Source: Chara braunii (taxonomy: Eukaryota > Streptophyta > Charophyceae > Charales > Characeae). From it: a stretch of 57,468 bases of DNA. Below, piece after piece: positions 20,579-31,400 of this stretch. The stretch spans positions 1,730,962 through 1,788,429 of the forward strand of contig BFEA01000181.1 of NCBI GenBank assembly GCA_003427395.1. The letters are read 5' to 3'. How positions within the stretch are numbered: position 1 is the first letter of the stretch; the number at the start of each line of letters is the position of its first letter. Made by a program: the position numbers and the translations under genes. The notes beneath the pieces are model-generated. The model was given only the letters and a program-made list of their open reading frames with translations, made no database searches and was not told the DNA's origin.

Positions 20579-21239
20579 NNNNNNNNNNNNNNNNNNNNNN
20601 NNNNNNNNNNNNNNNNNNNNNNNNNNNNNNNNNNNNNNNNNNNNNNNNNNNNNNNNNNNNNNNNNNNNNNNNNNNNNNNNNNNNNNNNNNNNNNNNNNNN
20701 NNNNNNNNNNNNNNNNNNNNNNNNNNNNNNNNNNNNNNNNNNNNNNNNNNNNNNNNNNNNNNNNNNNNNNNNNNNNNNNNNNNNNNNNNNNNNNNNNNNN
20801 NNNNNNNNNNNNNNNNNNNNNNNNNNNNNNNNNNNNNNNNNNNNNNNNNNNNNNNNNNNNNNNNNNNNNNNNNNNNNNNNNNNNNNNNNNNNNNNNNNNN
20901 NNNNNNNNNNNNNNNNNNNNNNNNNNNNNNNNNNNNNNNNNNNNNNNNNNNNNNNNNNNNNNNNNNNNNNNNNNNNNNNNNNNNNNNNNNNNNNNNNNNN
21001 NNNNNNNNNNNNNNNNNNNNNNNNNNNNNNNNNNNNNNNNNNNNNNNNNNNNNNNNNNNNNNNNNNNNNNNNNNNNNNNNNNNNNNNNNNNNNNNNNNNN
21101 NNNNNNNNNNNNNNNNNNNNNNNNNNNNNNNNNNNNNNNNNNNNNNNNNNNNNNNNNNNNNNNNNNNNNNNNNNNNNNNNNNNNNNNNNNNNNNNNNNNN
21201 NNNNNNNNNNNNNNNNNNNNNNNNNNNNNNNNNNNNNNN
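20579..21239. other. Assembly gap (661 N)
   Basis: An uninterrupted run of N. Apparent open frames across it are artefacts. It hides whatever lies between the A-rich flank and element E, including E's protease-polymerase half if that ever existed here. Confidence 0.98.
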
Positions 21240-21545
21240 GCAGTTGGGGTATACCCCCAGCGGGCAGAGATGGAGCTGGAAGGGACAGCGCAGCTCCGAC
21301 GCAGACTCAACACGCACGTACTCCAAGATGTGCAAAAGTGAAGAATGACGAAATACAGACTGCACTTGGGGTAATACCCCCAACGGACTGACTGGACTGG
21401 ACTGGACTAGCCTGGTACCGACAGTGGTACCGGGCAGGACTGGACTGGACTGAAACAGTACACGGCCTGTGGGGTCAAGCCACGGCCTGGTCCCACAGGC
21501 CAAATTGGCAAACTGCCGAATAGGCCTTGGCTGTAGGCCACGGCA
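21240..21545. other. Unclassified DNA between the gap and element E
   Basis: It contains two related palindromic segments, TTGGGGTATACCCCCA (21244-21259) and CTTGGGGTAATACCCCCAA (about 21365), an ACTGG tandem run (21390-21415) and a GGTACC inverted pair (about 21415-21440). Homology to family A Gag starts only at about 21546, so this is a junction with foreign or rearranged DNA. Confidence 0.55.
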
Positions 21546-22466
21546 AATGGAGGCCCACTGTGCGAAGTCTTCCAATGTCTGGGTCTGGGCCCAGGCATTG
21601 AAGTTCTGACCGTAGCCCTGCTGCTGCACTAGGCCATTCAACCAGCGGGCTGCTGGCCCCTCTAAAAAGGAGGCAGCCACTATAACTTCTTGCTCTGGCC
21701 TGGTGAGCTTGTGCCTCACATATGTGGGCACAGTTCTCACCCTGGTGTCCAGGTCCTCATCCTTTTCTTGTCGCCAGAAAAAGGTTAGGACTCAGCAATG
21801 GGATCTTTGGCATCCACTGCATGGGCTGCATTGGCCCAGGAGATTGCTGCAGTGGCTGCATCGCCACTCAGACAGGTTGCTGCGCGCTTACCCGAGCGTG
21901 CCCTGACGATGGGACTGTAGTTACCACCGTCGTAGATGGTACGGCAGAAACTCTAAGGGAGAGACCACTAGTAGCTATGTAACCACCTGGAGGGGGCATG
22001 CCAAACATAGGTGTGAAGGAGGGCCCAACCGGCAACGGCGTCATTGATGGACCCGCAACCGAAGGGGGAGCTACAGCAAATTGAGGCTGCCTCATCACTG
22101 GACGAGGAGCCTGTAGTGCAACCAGAATTCGTTTCTGGCCTGCCACTAGTTCAGCCAACACTTCGTGCTGAACAACCTGCGTCTCATCCACACACATGAG
22201 CGAATTCCGCAGGGCTTGCATAGCAGGATCAAGTGCGGACTCATCTAGTGCCTCTAGCTTGCCTGGTTCATGGTTGCACCCGTGCTAGCTACAATTCTAG
22301 ATCTGGCTCTCCTCGCCGCTGACCTCTCTCTAGCCTCTCTCCGCAATCTTCTCTCGTCTCGTGGACCTAACTCTAAGAAATTCAAGGGTCGACTGAGAGC
22401 AGTTCTGCGAGTGATTCTAAGGTCGTCCACTAACAACTCTTCCTCACTAGTGCTTGCATCACTCGT
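21546..22466 (-). pseudogene. Element E gag remnant, start codon lost
   Basis: The family start MSDAS is here TSDAS: the codon at 22464-22466 is ACG rather than ATG. A basic region GPRDERRLRREARERSAARR follows, then a stop after MNQAS. A second frame (22221-21868) has MQALRNSLMCVDETQVVQHEVLAELVAGQKRI and the Pro-rich segment. A third (from 21740) has RTVPTYVRHKLTRPEQEV and LEGPAARWLNGLVQQQGYGQNF before homology ends. It has at least two frame changes and no zinc knuckle. It is not functional. Confidence 0.85.
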
Positions 22467-23648
22467 GAGCTACAATATGTGTGATCTAAACTAGAATCCA
22501 CATTGAATCCTACCTCGACATGACACACAACCAACTTGAACCAAGTATGATTCACAACTAATTTCGGTCGGCCTGGACAAAAACAGTTGGAACATCAAAT
22601 CTATTTTTAGACTGCTCTAATACAGAATGCAATGCAGCAAAGAATATACTACTCTATCTACAATTATCTGTCAGTTGTTAGACAAGTCCGTAACAACTAA
22701 ATAATCAAAAATAAAAATAACATCTCATGCAGAGATGTATGCTGGATGGCAGTTTATCTATTTAGTGCCACAACGACCAGCTACCGAAATCCAGCCCTTT
22801 CCTTGTATCCCTCTCGAGTAGTCACTTTGTGTCGACGTTCCTAGGCATCTGGTTGAGCAGCGTGTTTGAAGGTGTGCAATCCGGCCCACCCCTGTGCCCC
22901 AAGTCTATACCGAACCGGGCAGCCCCTGCACCTTGTTTATCCTCACATGCAGCGAGCCTTACACCCGGTTTGATCTGGCTGATCAAGAGGCAGTTTTAGG
23001 ACAGCCCCCACGGTCCTTAGGCATTATTTAACGCCGCAATGAGGACGACGATCACAGGCAGATTCAACACCAAGTCCCCACCAGAAATATTTAAAGACGG
23101 TCTGGAAAGTGTCTGTTCAAAGGGCTGGCATGCCCTGCATTACCTCTATTGTGCAGCAGCAGAACCAAGGACTTGCGGCAAAGCATGTGTGTACTAGTCC
23201 CAGCGGGTTGGCATGGTGACTGTGACCCGAGTGCTTCGTCCAGGGCCCTTCAGAGGCATCGACCGTCTCCCACCAGCTTGCTGCCAAGGAAGAATGCCGA
23301 CTCTCAAGGTTGAGCGCTCGCGACACCTCACATCGAGAGACTCTCAAGACAGAACTCACTTCCTCACAGTAAGAAGTAATGGAGAGGGTAGATAAGGAAG
23401 AGAGCATTTATGATGACCGGTCTTTGCCTCAGCACAACCAACTGCAGAATGCGGTTCCACCTCATCTTAAATGCCACATCAGCGAGCTCTCATCATCCAG
23501 CGTACACCTCTATGTCACCACATAGCTTCCTGGCGCGCCTACACGACCCTGGGCCGCCTTACATTCCTCGCCAAAGCCTACTGCCCCACACTTCATGCGA
23601 AGCACCAAACAGCTATTGGGAAGAATCAATGAAGCGCAGATCGAACCA
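22467..23648 (-). other. Element E leader
   Basis: Non-coding. It gives the canonical order against which A1's inversion is seen: the segment 22420-22720 lies next to gag, followed further upstream by the GGGGTGGGCCGGATTGC segment (about 22890). No credible protein is encoded. Confidence 0.7.
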
Positions 23649-23660
23649 GCTCCTATACCA
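23649..23660 (-). promoter_or_regulatory. Element E primer-binding site
   Basis: Read on the minus strand this is TGGTATAGGAGC, three bases inside the LTR end. It is a one-base variant of the initiator-Met tRNA complement TGGTATCAGAGC at the seventh position, with a shared G at the eighth as in A1. Confidence 0.8.
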
Positions 23661-23663
23661 AAT

Positions 23664-24666
23664 TGCAAGGAAAATGAGCAATAGCGAGATGCCAATCTCC
23701 AGCATACACAATCACATTGAAGGCCAGATAGTATCACTGTATCCAGAAAGCAGAAATGCACCAATATAACACCAATGAAGAATAATAACACTGAAAACCA
23801 ATGTCAATGAGAGCTTGCTCTCGCCACCACCAACATGAGTGTCCAAGACCTATCTCCTACTTGGCGCTCGGCGCCCAGCCTACTTCCTACACAGATACAG
23901 TCTGCCTACTAATTGACGATGCAACTGTTGACGTCAGCAGCCCACAAAGTACTTGAAGATGTCGCCCATGGCAGACCATCGCCAATACCAGGTATGTGCC
24001 CTCACATCATCATCATCATCATCATCATCATTCTCTCTCTCCCCTGTCCTCTCCCACATCTTCCCTCTTGTACACCCGAAGACCACCCTTGCGCCTCACT
24101 GTAGTCCAAGCCCAACCAGCTATGGAGGCTGGGCTATGGCGCTGCCCTCAGCAGCGCCCTGCTCCTTGCACGACCGCACTCGTTAGCGCCTCGCCTCTCA
24201 ACACCAGCAGCAGCCCACGAGCGTCCGCTCCAGCAGCGCTGCCGCTAGTATGCGAGTGCCTGAATGAGATCCAGGCAGCGAGCTCTTTCCTATATGGAAA
24301 GAGCCTGCCTGCTTCGCAGCCTGGCTGGCCTGGGCCTGGGCCTAGAAGCTTCCGGTAGGCCCCAGGGTGCTGCGCCTCTGGTGCAGCTACTGGGCCTCAT
24401 TGGGTTGGGCCTCCTAACTGTCTGTGTATGAGGCTGCGATTCTCACCCACGGCCTGCACTTTTCTGTAAGGCACGGAAAGCCATGGAATGTCTCGCTGCT
24501 CGGCCTGTGTTTCCCTCAACCAACTGGCGGAACGAAACTGCCTGGACCCCCGAATACGAATTTGATAGCTTAGGGCCTCTCGTGATTTGTTAGGCCCGCC
24601 TTCACTTAGGACGGGCAGATATGCAACAGGGGGCCCTTAGGCCTGCCAAGGTCCCAGATCCTCGCA
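23664..24666 (-). repeat. Element E 5' LTR (1003 bp)
   Basis: On the minus strand it begins TGCGAGGATCTGGGACC and ends TTCCTTGCA. It contains the family palindrome (23863-23875) and a pure CAT microsatellite on the plus strand (about 24005-24032) at the site where A1 has short GATGATG runs. It is clearly alignable with both A1 LTRs. Confidence 0.9.
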
Positions 24667-24681
24667 TATAATTCCACCTAA

Positions 24682-24850
24682 AATAGACGGAAGAGGTTGT
24701 AGAGGGCGACCGCAGACACAATACAACGTCAGATTTGATTATCAGGATCCCAGCGAAGATCGCTGGTTCACCGGGCATGAGTTAGTTCAGACAGCCCCCC
24801 ATTATAGTGTCATGCTACGATTGGCCACAGCGAGGGTTGAACATCTATGA
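24682..24850 (+). pseudogene. Relic chromodomain of another family A-related element
   Basis: Directly beyond E, the plus strand encodes GRGCRGRPQTQYNVRF, then DPSEDRWFTGHELVQTAPH and a stop at about 24848. This matches the Gly/Arg hinge and chromodomain of A1, C and D. It is in opposite orientation to E, so it belongs to a different, older copy. Upstream parts were either removed or displaced by E. No LTR of the family follows, so only this fragment is recognisable. Confidence 0.75.
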
Positions 24851-25995
24851 TCATTAAACTTCTGATTTTCTTCTCGGAGGACCTCGAAATTAGGCCTGCT
24901 GGAGTGAATGGATTAACACTGCAAGCTTTCTCAGTCAAGGTTCTGGGGTCCCGAATTACCCCCGTCCAGGCCCCAATGAGTATTAGTGCCTGAAGGATCA
25001 GACAGCGTAGGCTGGTAGGCTACAGTTCCTGCAGGTCCAGTTTTGCAGCAGCCTCACACGTAAGTCAGGAACTTTCCCAAAATAGCAATTCAGCAAGGCA
25101 GAGGCCAAAGGAGGTCGGAACCGATTGAAGCAGGCAAGCACACCCCACTGCAACTATATATTTTGGGCTACAGTGCCGGAAGGCAGTCGCTTGTTCATTT
25201 CGCAAATTTGTGGAAGCGCTGCTGGAGCTTTTGCAAACTAGTGACCTGGGCACAGAAGAGCACTGGAGCAGAATAGCACTGAAGGAGGAAGACGACTATA
25301 GCGAGGCGAGACAGGGGAAGACCATCTGCGGGCATAGCCGCCCGAGCTTGGCAAGGCACACCGCAGAGGCATTTGGGGTAGATCTAGGACATTGAGGGAG
25401 GAGGAACAGTAGCGAGGAGCATCGAGGGGTGAACAGTGCAAATTGCGAGTGAGAGAAAAGAGAGAGAGTAACAGAGAGAGAGAGAAGGAGATCGGAAGAG
25501 GGAAGATTCGGGTACTTACCAGAGTCGTATTGCAGCAGTTCTGACCGCTTAGTCCCAAATTTTTTCAATTGCATATTATTGCAATTTGAGCGAACTTCTA
25601 ACTGGCACTACTCATGGCCGTCGCTCAAGCTTGTGTGAGCTTAATCTGAAAGCTCTCAATTTTCATGTGGTATTTTGAGTAGAATCTTGCCAGTTTCATT
25701 GCACACTACTCAAATAGTAGTGCATTGAGCCTCACTGCTCGTCACCTTGAGCACACACTCACACAATGAGAGATCACACGAAGTCCACACTGGAGACCAG
25801 AGATGCAAAATCCAGATAAGCGCAGCTCAACAAATTATCATGTTAAGCAGTCTCAGAGTTCCAGTCACCAGCGCTCATCAGCGCAGAGTTCAGCAACCCA
25901 GCTCCAGCATCCTCATCCAAGGTAGGTGACTCTCTTCTCTCTCTGTCCCCCTCTCTCTCCCTGTCTCTCCTTCATGCATGCGCTCTCTCGCTTTC
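24851..25995. other. Unclassified DNA between E and B
   Basis: No protein family or LTR pair is recognisable. A GAGAGAGAA purine stretch (25440-25500) and a CTCTCT stretch (25930-25995) are low complexity. The region may be the decayed 3' LTR of the relic copy plus target DNA of B. Confidence 0.45.
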
Positions 25996-26117
25996 TGTTG
26001 CATGCTGTGCCTGCACACGTGCCCCATTTGAGGGGCCCGACGGTTGCTGAGGGGCCCCCAGGCCGTGTACCATACAGCACGCGCCCTGGAGGCCCACGGC
26101 GGCCCTTCAGGCCCTAG

Positions 26118-26276
26118 GTAGCACACTAGTTAGATAGGTTTAGTTTACTTACCTTTTTGCGTGTATGTGCGTAGCACACTAGTTAGATAGGTTTAGTTTA
26201 CTTACCTTTTTGTGTGTATGTGCGTAGCACACTAGTTAGATAGGTTTAGTTTACTTACCTTTTTGTGTGTATGTGC
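26118..26276. repeat. 53-bp unit repeated three times in B 5' LTR
   Basis: GTAGCACACTAGTTAGATAG starts at 26118, 26171 and 26224, an exact 53 bp period with near-identical copies. The 3' LTR has a single copy (about 42985). The amplification occurred after insertion or in this copy's lineage. Confidence 0.92.
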
Positions 26277-26373
26277 TGTCTTACTTTGCCTGTTCAGGTG
26301 CCGTCTCGGACTTGCAGCCCCAAGGCCGGACCTCGGGACTGTGTACACCGGAGGCAGGCCCGAAACGAGGCCA

Positions 26374-26510
26374 TATTTATAAATCATCACAAGAGAATTT
26401 AAGTCAACAAATAAAAGATGCAAGAAAAAAGTTATCTGAAGTTGAAATAGACTACCAGTTAAGAATCAAAATATCTCAGATATGTGCCGAGCTTAATATA
26501 GATGGATTAA
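26374..26510 (+). pseudogene. chlI: Plastid-type chlI fragment inside an LTR
   Basis: The 137-bp segment is open in one frame and encodes SQQIKDARKKLSEV, IDYQLRIKISQIC and AELNIDGL. This is the ARxLLxxVxIDxxLxxKISxxCSELNVDGL region of the magnesium chelatase ATPase subunit ChlI, an early chlorophyll-synthesis enzyme. The match ends exactly where the usual RGDIVTNRA would follow. Codon use is strongly A/T-rich, as in plastid genes, against a GC-rich LTR. It replaces about 240 bp present in the other LTR. Only about 40 of ~350 residues are present, so it has no function here. I infer plastid DNA captured during break repair. Confidence 0.85.
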
Positions 26511-27344
26511 GCGCTACAAATAGCTGGGAAGCGACCGGGCAAGGACAGTTCGAGTAGCTCACTTCTGGAGCGACACGCTGCTGGTTGAAGGCAGCGCTAT
26601 TCTGGCGCTGCGTTGCGGAGTAGGGAGTAGAGGTGTAGTAGGGAGAGAGAGGCGGAGGCCTTACCTGCAAACGGAGACCTTACCTGGCGCCATAGCCGGG
26701 CTCCACGTGGTACCTGCACACAACGACGACCACAGTCAGTACGGTGACAGCTACCTGCAGTGAGATAGCACGGAGGACATCATCTTCTTCTTTTTCCTCC
26801 TCCATCTCTCTCTCTCCCTTCTTCTTCTTCCTCCTTCCTTCTCCTTCTTATCTCTTCTTCACATACGAGAGTGAGAGAGTTTATCGGTAGGAGATACAGG
26901 CTGAGGCTATGTTGGGCACATTGCCCAGGATCTGATTCGACATTTCTGGGACAGACATTGATTGGACACTCGCAAGGGACTATTTTTGGGACTTCGCTAT
27001 CGCGATCTTGGCCTACTCCCTTGCCTCCTTCTCCTTCGTCTCGTCTCTTTCCCCCATCTCTCATCCATGGCATCTCCCCATGTATATGTGTGAAGGAGGG
27101 ACCTTTCTTCTGTGATTGCGGTCCCTCCTCCCCTCTCACAGGTGTGATGTGTGATGGATGTCGAATCAGTCCAGATCAGATCAGATCTTCTCTTTACATT
27201 TTTCCGCTGCACCACTCTTGTATGTATCGGAATGAACATTGCTTGTTGATGCTACGCTGACCTTGCATTGTCCATTTCAGTCCTTTTCATCACATTGCGG
27301 ATCCTTGGCTCACTACGCATTGTCCCATTGGGCATGCGTCAGTT

Positions 27345-27356
27345 TGGTATCAGAGC
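27345..27356 (+). promoter_or_regulatory. Element B primer-binding site
   Basis: TGGTATCAGAGC, three bases after the LTR end, matches exactly the complement of the plant initiator-Met tRNA 3' end. Confidence 0.95.
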
Positions 27357-28069
27357 ACCGCTTGTGAATCAGGACAGCCTGATCTGACACAAGTGCGGGG
27401 ACAATCAAAGATTGATTGATTGGTTGATTGATTAGATTACACTAATTAGTCCCCAAAATCACGGATTTTTGACCTAGCTGCCGAAATCGAATTTTTTTTC
27501 TTTTCTTTCGGACTTCATTTTCCGGCTATTTTAATTTTGTGGAAAATCGCAATAGCGTAGCATCTGAAATTTCGTCTTTTTTTGAAATTCCGGTGTTGGA
27601 GGTCCAAAATATTACGGATTTTTTTTTTTGATTCATCTTTTCCTTCGCAATTCCCATTAATCCCAAATTCCGAAATTTTCTTTCTGAAATTCATTTTTCA
27701 AACTTATTTCCGAAAATCTTCGTGTATTCACGCATTCCGGGGCTAACGGAAATTTTGAAATTGACCGTTATTCCCAGAATCGGAAATTAATTTTTTTACG
27801 GGAAATCCCTCTGCAGACATTTGTTTTCAAATTGCGCATACTCTCACTTGAGAAATTCCGAATTTTTTTTGTGTCTTGGAATTCTCTGAACTTGCGGAAT
27901 TTTTCTTATTTTCGCAGTTCAGTTACTTTGATCATCTCCATTCGTTATTATTCTTTTGCAGCCTGAAATTCGATTTTTTTCTCGAATTACCTGCTGTGGG
28001 GAAATATAGGAGACCTACCGAACTTGCAATCGAGAAATTTTATTAATTAAAAATTATTTAATATATTTT
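27357..28069 (+). other. Element B leader, first part
   Basis: Strongly A/T-rich, with a recurring (A)TTCCGAAATTTT-type motif and a GATTGATTGATTGGTTGATTG run near 27410. No gene. It continues at 36662 after element D. The last 45 bases (TTATTAATTAAAAATTATTT) are even richer in A/T and may be foreign filler. Confidence 0.7.
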
Positions 28070-28655
28070 TGCAAGGAAGATGAGCAATAGCGAACTTCAG
28101 CAATCAAACAGCATCATACATATGAGTCCAGATAGTCTTGACCTCGAACCAACAGCAGAATTGCATCACGAGATTCACCAAATAAGAACACACCAAGAGT
28201 TCATAATTGACAATGCTGAAATAGTCCCATCATCATCAACGAATAACCAGAGTTGATATCCTATCTGGCGCTCGGCGCCCAGACTACATGTGGCAGATAC
28301 TATCTAGCCTACACTACGATGCCGAAAGATGACATCAACAGCTTTCCCGAAGTACGAGCGCACGCTTCCAGCACCAGGTATGTCTCTCGCCACACTCACA
28401 ACCTCGTTCACCAACGCACAGATGCCACTAGCACCCAAGGACCGCCCTGCGCCTCACCCAGCCTACAGCAGCACAGCTCGGCTATGGCTGCGTGCTCCTT
28501 CCCTGCTCGCCCATGAGAGCGTAGGCGCCAGCCAGCAAATAGCGCAGCAGCGCTTGCGCAGCATACAGCCAGCACCTGAATGCCGAATGAGGAGGCAGGC
28601 CCTTTGCTATATCGAAGTGGCCTGCTTGCGTCCAGTTCCAGGAAGCTTCCAGTAG
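28070..28655 (-). repeat. Element D 3' LTR remnant (distal part)
   Basis: It matches 35742-36342 of the other LTR, from TGCAAGGAAGATGAGCAATAG to the CTTCCAGTA breakpoint. It contains the family palindrome (28267-28279). At 28656 it changes into polymerase sequence on the other strand. Confidence 0.9.
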
Positions 28656-29670
28656 GCAGTAGTTTGATCGAGTCCCATGGATGCATGCGTGCGGCCGCGT
28701 TCTATAACTATTATAAGCAAAATCAGGAGGAGGGTATGTACCTAGTTTATGTCTCTGCTGCAGGCGAGCCGGTGAAAATGCCGCCGGAGATAGAGGGAGT
28801 AGTTGCTAAGTACCCTGATCTATTTGAAGAGCGGACAAGGGTTGTTGAGAGGGGGGTCGTCCACGCGATAGAAATTATCCCAGAGTCTAGTATCCCGAAG
28901 GGTAGGATCTATCGGATGTCTCCAGGCGAGCTCGATGAGCTTCGCCGACAGCTCAAGGAACTCATAGAGAAGGGTTGGATCCGGCCGAGTGTCTCTCCTT
29001 ATGGATCTCCGGTACTATTCGAACCTAAGGAGGGTACACTCAGAATGTGCATTGACTATAGGGGCCTCAATGCCATCATTGTAAAGAACCGAGAGCCCCT
29101 ACCGCGCATCGATGATCTGTTAGATAGAGTGCAAGGGTGTCGGTACTTCAGTAAGATAGATCTGAAGTCCGGGTACCATCAGATTGCAATCCGNCCNGAG
29201 GATCANNACAAAACCGCNTTTCANACNAGGTACGGTCTGTACGAGTTTGTGGTGATGCCTTTCGGNCTNTGCAATGCTCCTGGCACCTTTCAGCACGCTA
29301 TGAATCGGATATTCCATGACTACTTGGATAAGTTTGTCATCGTGTACCTCGATGACGTACTTATTTTTAGTAAGACTGTCGAGGAGCATGTTGCACACTT
29401 GGACAAATTCCTTAGACTCCTGCGACAACACAAGTTCAAGATCAACGGGGAGAAGTGTGAGTTTGGCCGCACCCGTGTCTTGTACTTGGGTCATGAGATT
29501 TCCGCGGAAGGGTTGAAGCCCGATGACGCGAAGGTGGCCAGCATTCGCGACTGGCCGCGTCCTCAGTCCGTTATTGAGATGAGATCATTCTTAGGGATGA
29601 CAGGCTACTATCGCAACTTCGTGGAGAATTATAGTATAGTTGGCGCCCCTTTGACTAATCTGACCCGCCT
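28656..29670 (+). pseudogene. Element D reverse transcriptase (in inverted segment)
   Basis: The frame begins at the inversion joint. It has the pre-RT linker ([18 protein letters not shown]), the fingers ([16 protein letters not shown]), motif A ([15 protein letters not shown]), MPF..CNAPGTFQHAMNRIF and the catalytic YLDD (29345-29356), followed by LYLGHEISAEGLKPDDAKV. It is the most complete family A RT in the window. Scattered N bases at 29194-29269 leave some residues unknown. It has been cut from its Gag and protease by the inversion, so it cannot be translated as Gag-Pol. Confidence 0.92.
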
Positions 29671-30240
29671 TGACACCCCATGGGGGTGGACTGAGAGATG
29701 CGAGGCTGCTTTCAGACACCTGAAGCATGCGTTGACGCATTACGAAGTCTTGAAACTTACTGATCCTGATAAGCCTTTATAGTAACTACGGATGCTAGCC
29801 AATATGGCATAGGCGTCGTACTTGCACAACAGGAGGGGAAAAAGTTGAGGCCAGTAGAGTACATGTCCAAAAAGATGCCCTCTCAAAAGTTGGGAAAGTC
29901 CACCTATGTGAAGGAACTCTATGCGGTGTACAAGGCTCTGACCCATTGGAGACACTATCTCCTTGGGAGGTTCTTCATCCTCAGGACTGATCATCAGACC
30001 CTGAGATGGATGAGAACTCAGTCGGTACTCTCTGACGCTCTCAAGCGTTGGATCGAAGTCATAGAGCAGCCCCAGTACATGAAGGGCGAGTACAACAAGG
30101 TTGCTGATGCCTTGTCGCATAGACCAGATTTCTCTGGTGCGCTGGTCACTGAGTTTGGGCTTGCGGACAATGTTGCGCAGTCTTTGGTGGAAGCCTATTG
30201 CGAGGACCCGTTCATGGCCGAGATTATACGCAGACTCGAG
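29671..30240 (+). pseudogene. Element D RNase H
   Basis: It continues from RT. A one-base deletion near 29778 (after LTDPDKP) shifts the frame. VVTTDASQYGIGVVLAQQEG follows, with the catalytic Asp retained, then MSKKMPSQKLGKST, HWRHYLLGRFF, RTDHQTLRWM and EYNKVADALSHRP with the last Asp in place. All usual RNase H landmarks are present, so only the frameshift and the inversion disable it. Confidence 0.88.
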
Positions 30241-31400
30241 GCGAAAGACAATAACTTCCGCCGAGTTCGAGTTGGTCAACGGCCTGTTGTTCCTTGAGAA
30301 GGCAAGGAATAAAAGGTTGTGTTCCGAATAGCGAGTCTTTGCGTAGTTTGTTTTTAGGAGAATGTCACGATGCCATCGGACATTTTGGCTTTAAGAAAAC
30401 TGCAGCCAATTTGCTGCAGAAGTTCTGGTGGCCCACTATGATGAAAGATGCGATGCTGTATGTGGAGACTTGTCAAGTCTGTCAAAGGGACAAGCCACGT
30501 ACTCAGGCTCCTCTTGGGCTCTTGAAGCCGCTTCCGATTCCGGACAGGCCTGGTGAGAGTCTGTCCATGGACTTCATGGATACTCTGATCACCAGCAAGA
30601 GCGGAATGCGTTATATCTACGTCATTGTGGATAGATTTAGTAAGTATGCTCGGTTAGTAGCAATGCCGAAAACAACAAAGACGGAGTACGTGATACAAAT
30701 GTTCAAAGAGAACTGGGTTAGAGACTTTGGTTTACCGAAGTCTATTGTCAGTGACAAGGATGTCCGGTTCACCAACGAGTTGTGGAAGGCCGCTGCTGCA
30801 GAGCAGGGCATTGCAGATGACTTCTCGGAATCACCCGGAGGCCAATGGACAGGCCGAGCAACTGAATCGCGTTGTACAACACCTGTTCAGGCACTACATC
30901 AAGCCCAACCAGGTGGACTGGGATGAGAAGCTTGCTCTCGTCGCCAGCTTGTATAACAACGTTGTACACAACACCACCGGGATGAGCCCAAATAGCTTAC
31001 TGCTAACATTTAAACCAAGACTGCCCCTAGACTTCCTTCTCCCTGAGAATCAACCCACTGCTGCACCAGGTACCTTAGAATTTGCATACCGCTATGGACA
31101 GAAGATGCAGCAAGCTGTAGAATAGATGCAGAAGGCGCAGACTGCAGTGATAGAGTCTGAAAATAAACACCGCCGGCCTTCTACATTTCAGGTTGGGGAT
31201 AGGGTCTGGGTTAAGCGTTCAGAACTGGGACAGGAGCACGGGATCTCCCGCAAACTCATGCCCAATACTTTGGAACCTGGGAAGTCTTGGACATCGTTGG
31301 GACAGATCCGGATGGGCCATCTTATGTTATCCAGATCCCTGGTCATCTCCGTACTTACCTTGTCTTCCACGCATCCAAGCTGGCACCTTTCGAAGAGACT
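30241..31400 (+). pseudogene. Element D integrase
   Basis: Integrase continues after RNase H in shifting frames. The zinc-binding region (ECHDAIGHFGFKK...CQVC) and the first two catalytic Asp residues (SMDFMDT; SIVSDKDVRF) are in the 30294-30926 frame. A frameshift near 30805 moves the third catalytic region (HPEANGQAEQ) to the 30727-31125 frame. A TAG at 31123-31125 precedes the C-terminal QKAQTAVIESENKHRRPSTFQVGDRVWVK. Otherwise all D,D-35-E residues are present. Confidence 0.88.

Larger units (their letters stand above)
21546..24666 (-). mobile_element. Element E: 5' half of a family A retrotransposon
   Basis: On the minus strand the order is 5' LTR (24666-23664), primer site, leader and gag, ending abruptly inside the capsid region near 21546. 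There is no protease, polymerase or second LTR. It is closest to A1 among the copies, since both encode MSDASTSEEE and the GDERRLRREARER segment, whereas C and D form another pair. The 3' half was lost by deletion or lies in the gap. The outer flank at 24667-24670 is TATA, but the other flank is not available. Confidence 0.85.
25996..27341 (+). repeat. Element B 5' LTR (1346 bp)
   Basis: It begins TGTTGCATGCTGTGCC and ends GCATGCGTCA just before the primer site. It matches the 3' LTR except for three differences: a 53-bp segment present three times (26118-26276) rather than once; an A/T-rich chlI-like insert (26374-26510) replacing a GC-rich segment of about 240 bp; and an extra CTCCTTCTCCTTCG segment near 27015-27095. 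Confidence 0.92.

Noticed and set aside
20476-21740. Long open frames of 250-400 codons on both strands
   Set aside because: They cross the N gap, where X residues hide stops. Only the Gag part at 21546-21740 is real.
26780-27260. Opposed open frames in the B LTR
   Set aside because: They lie in low-complexity GAGGAAGAA/CTTCTTCCT DNA, are not alike between the two LTRs in frame, and have no domain.
28580-28655. N-terminal extension of the D RT frame ([14 protein letters not shown]...)
   Set aside because: It is antisense LTR sequence fused to pol by the inversion joint, not part of a natural protein.
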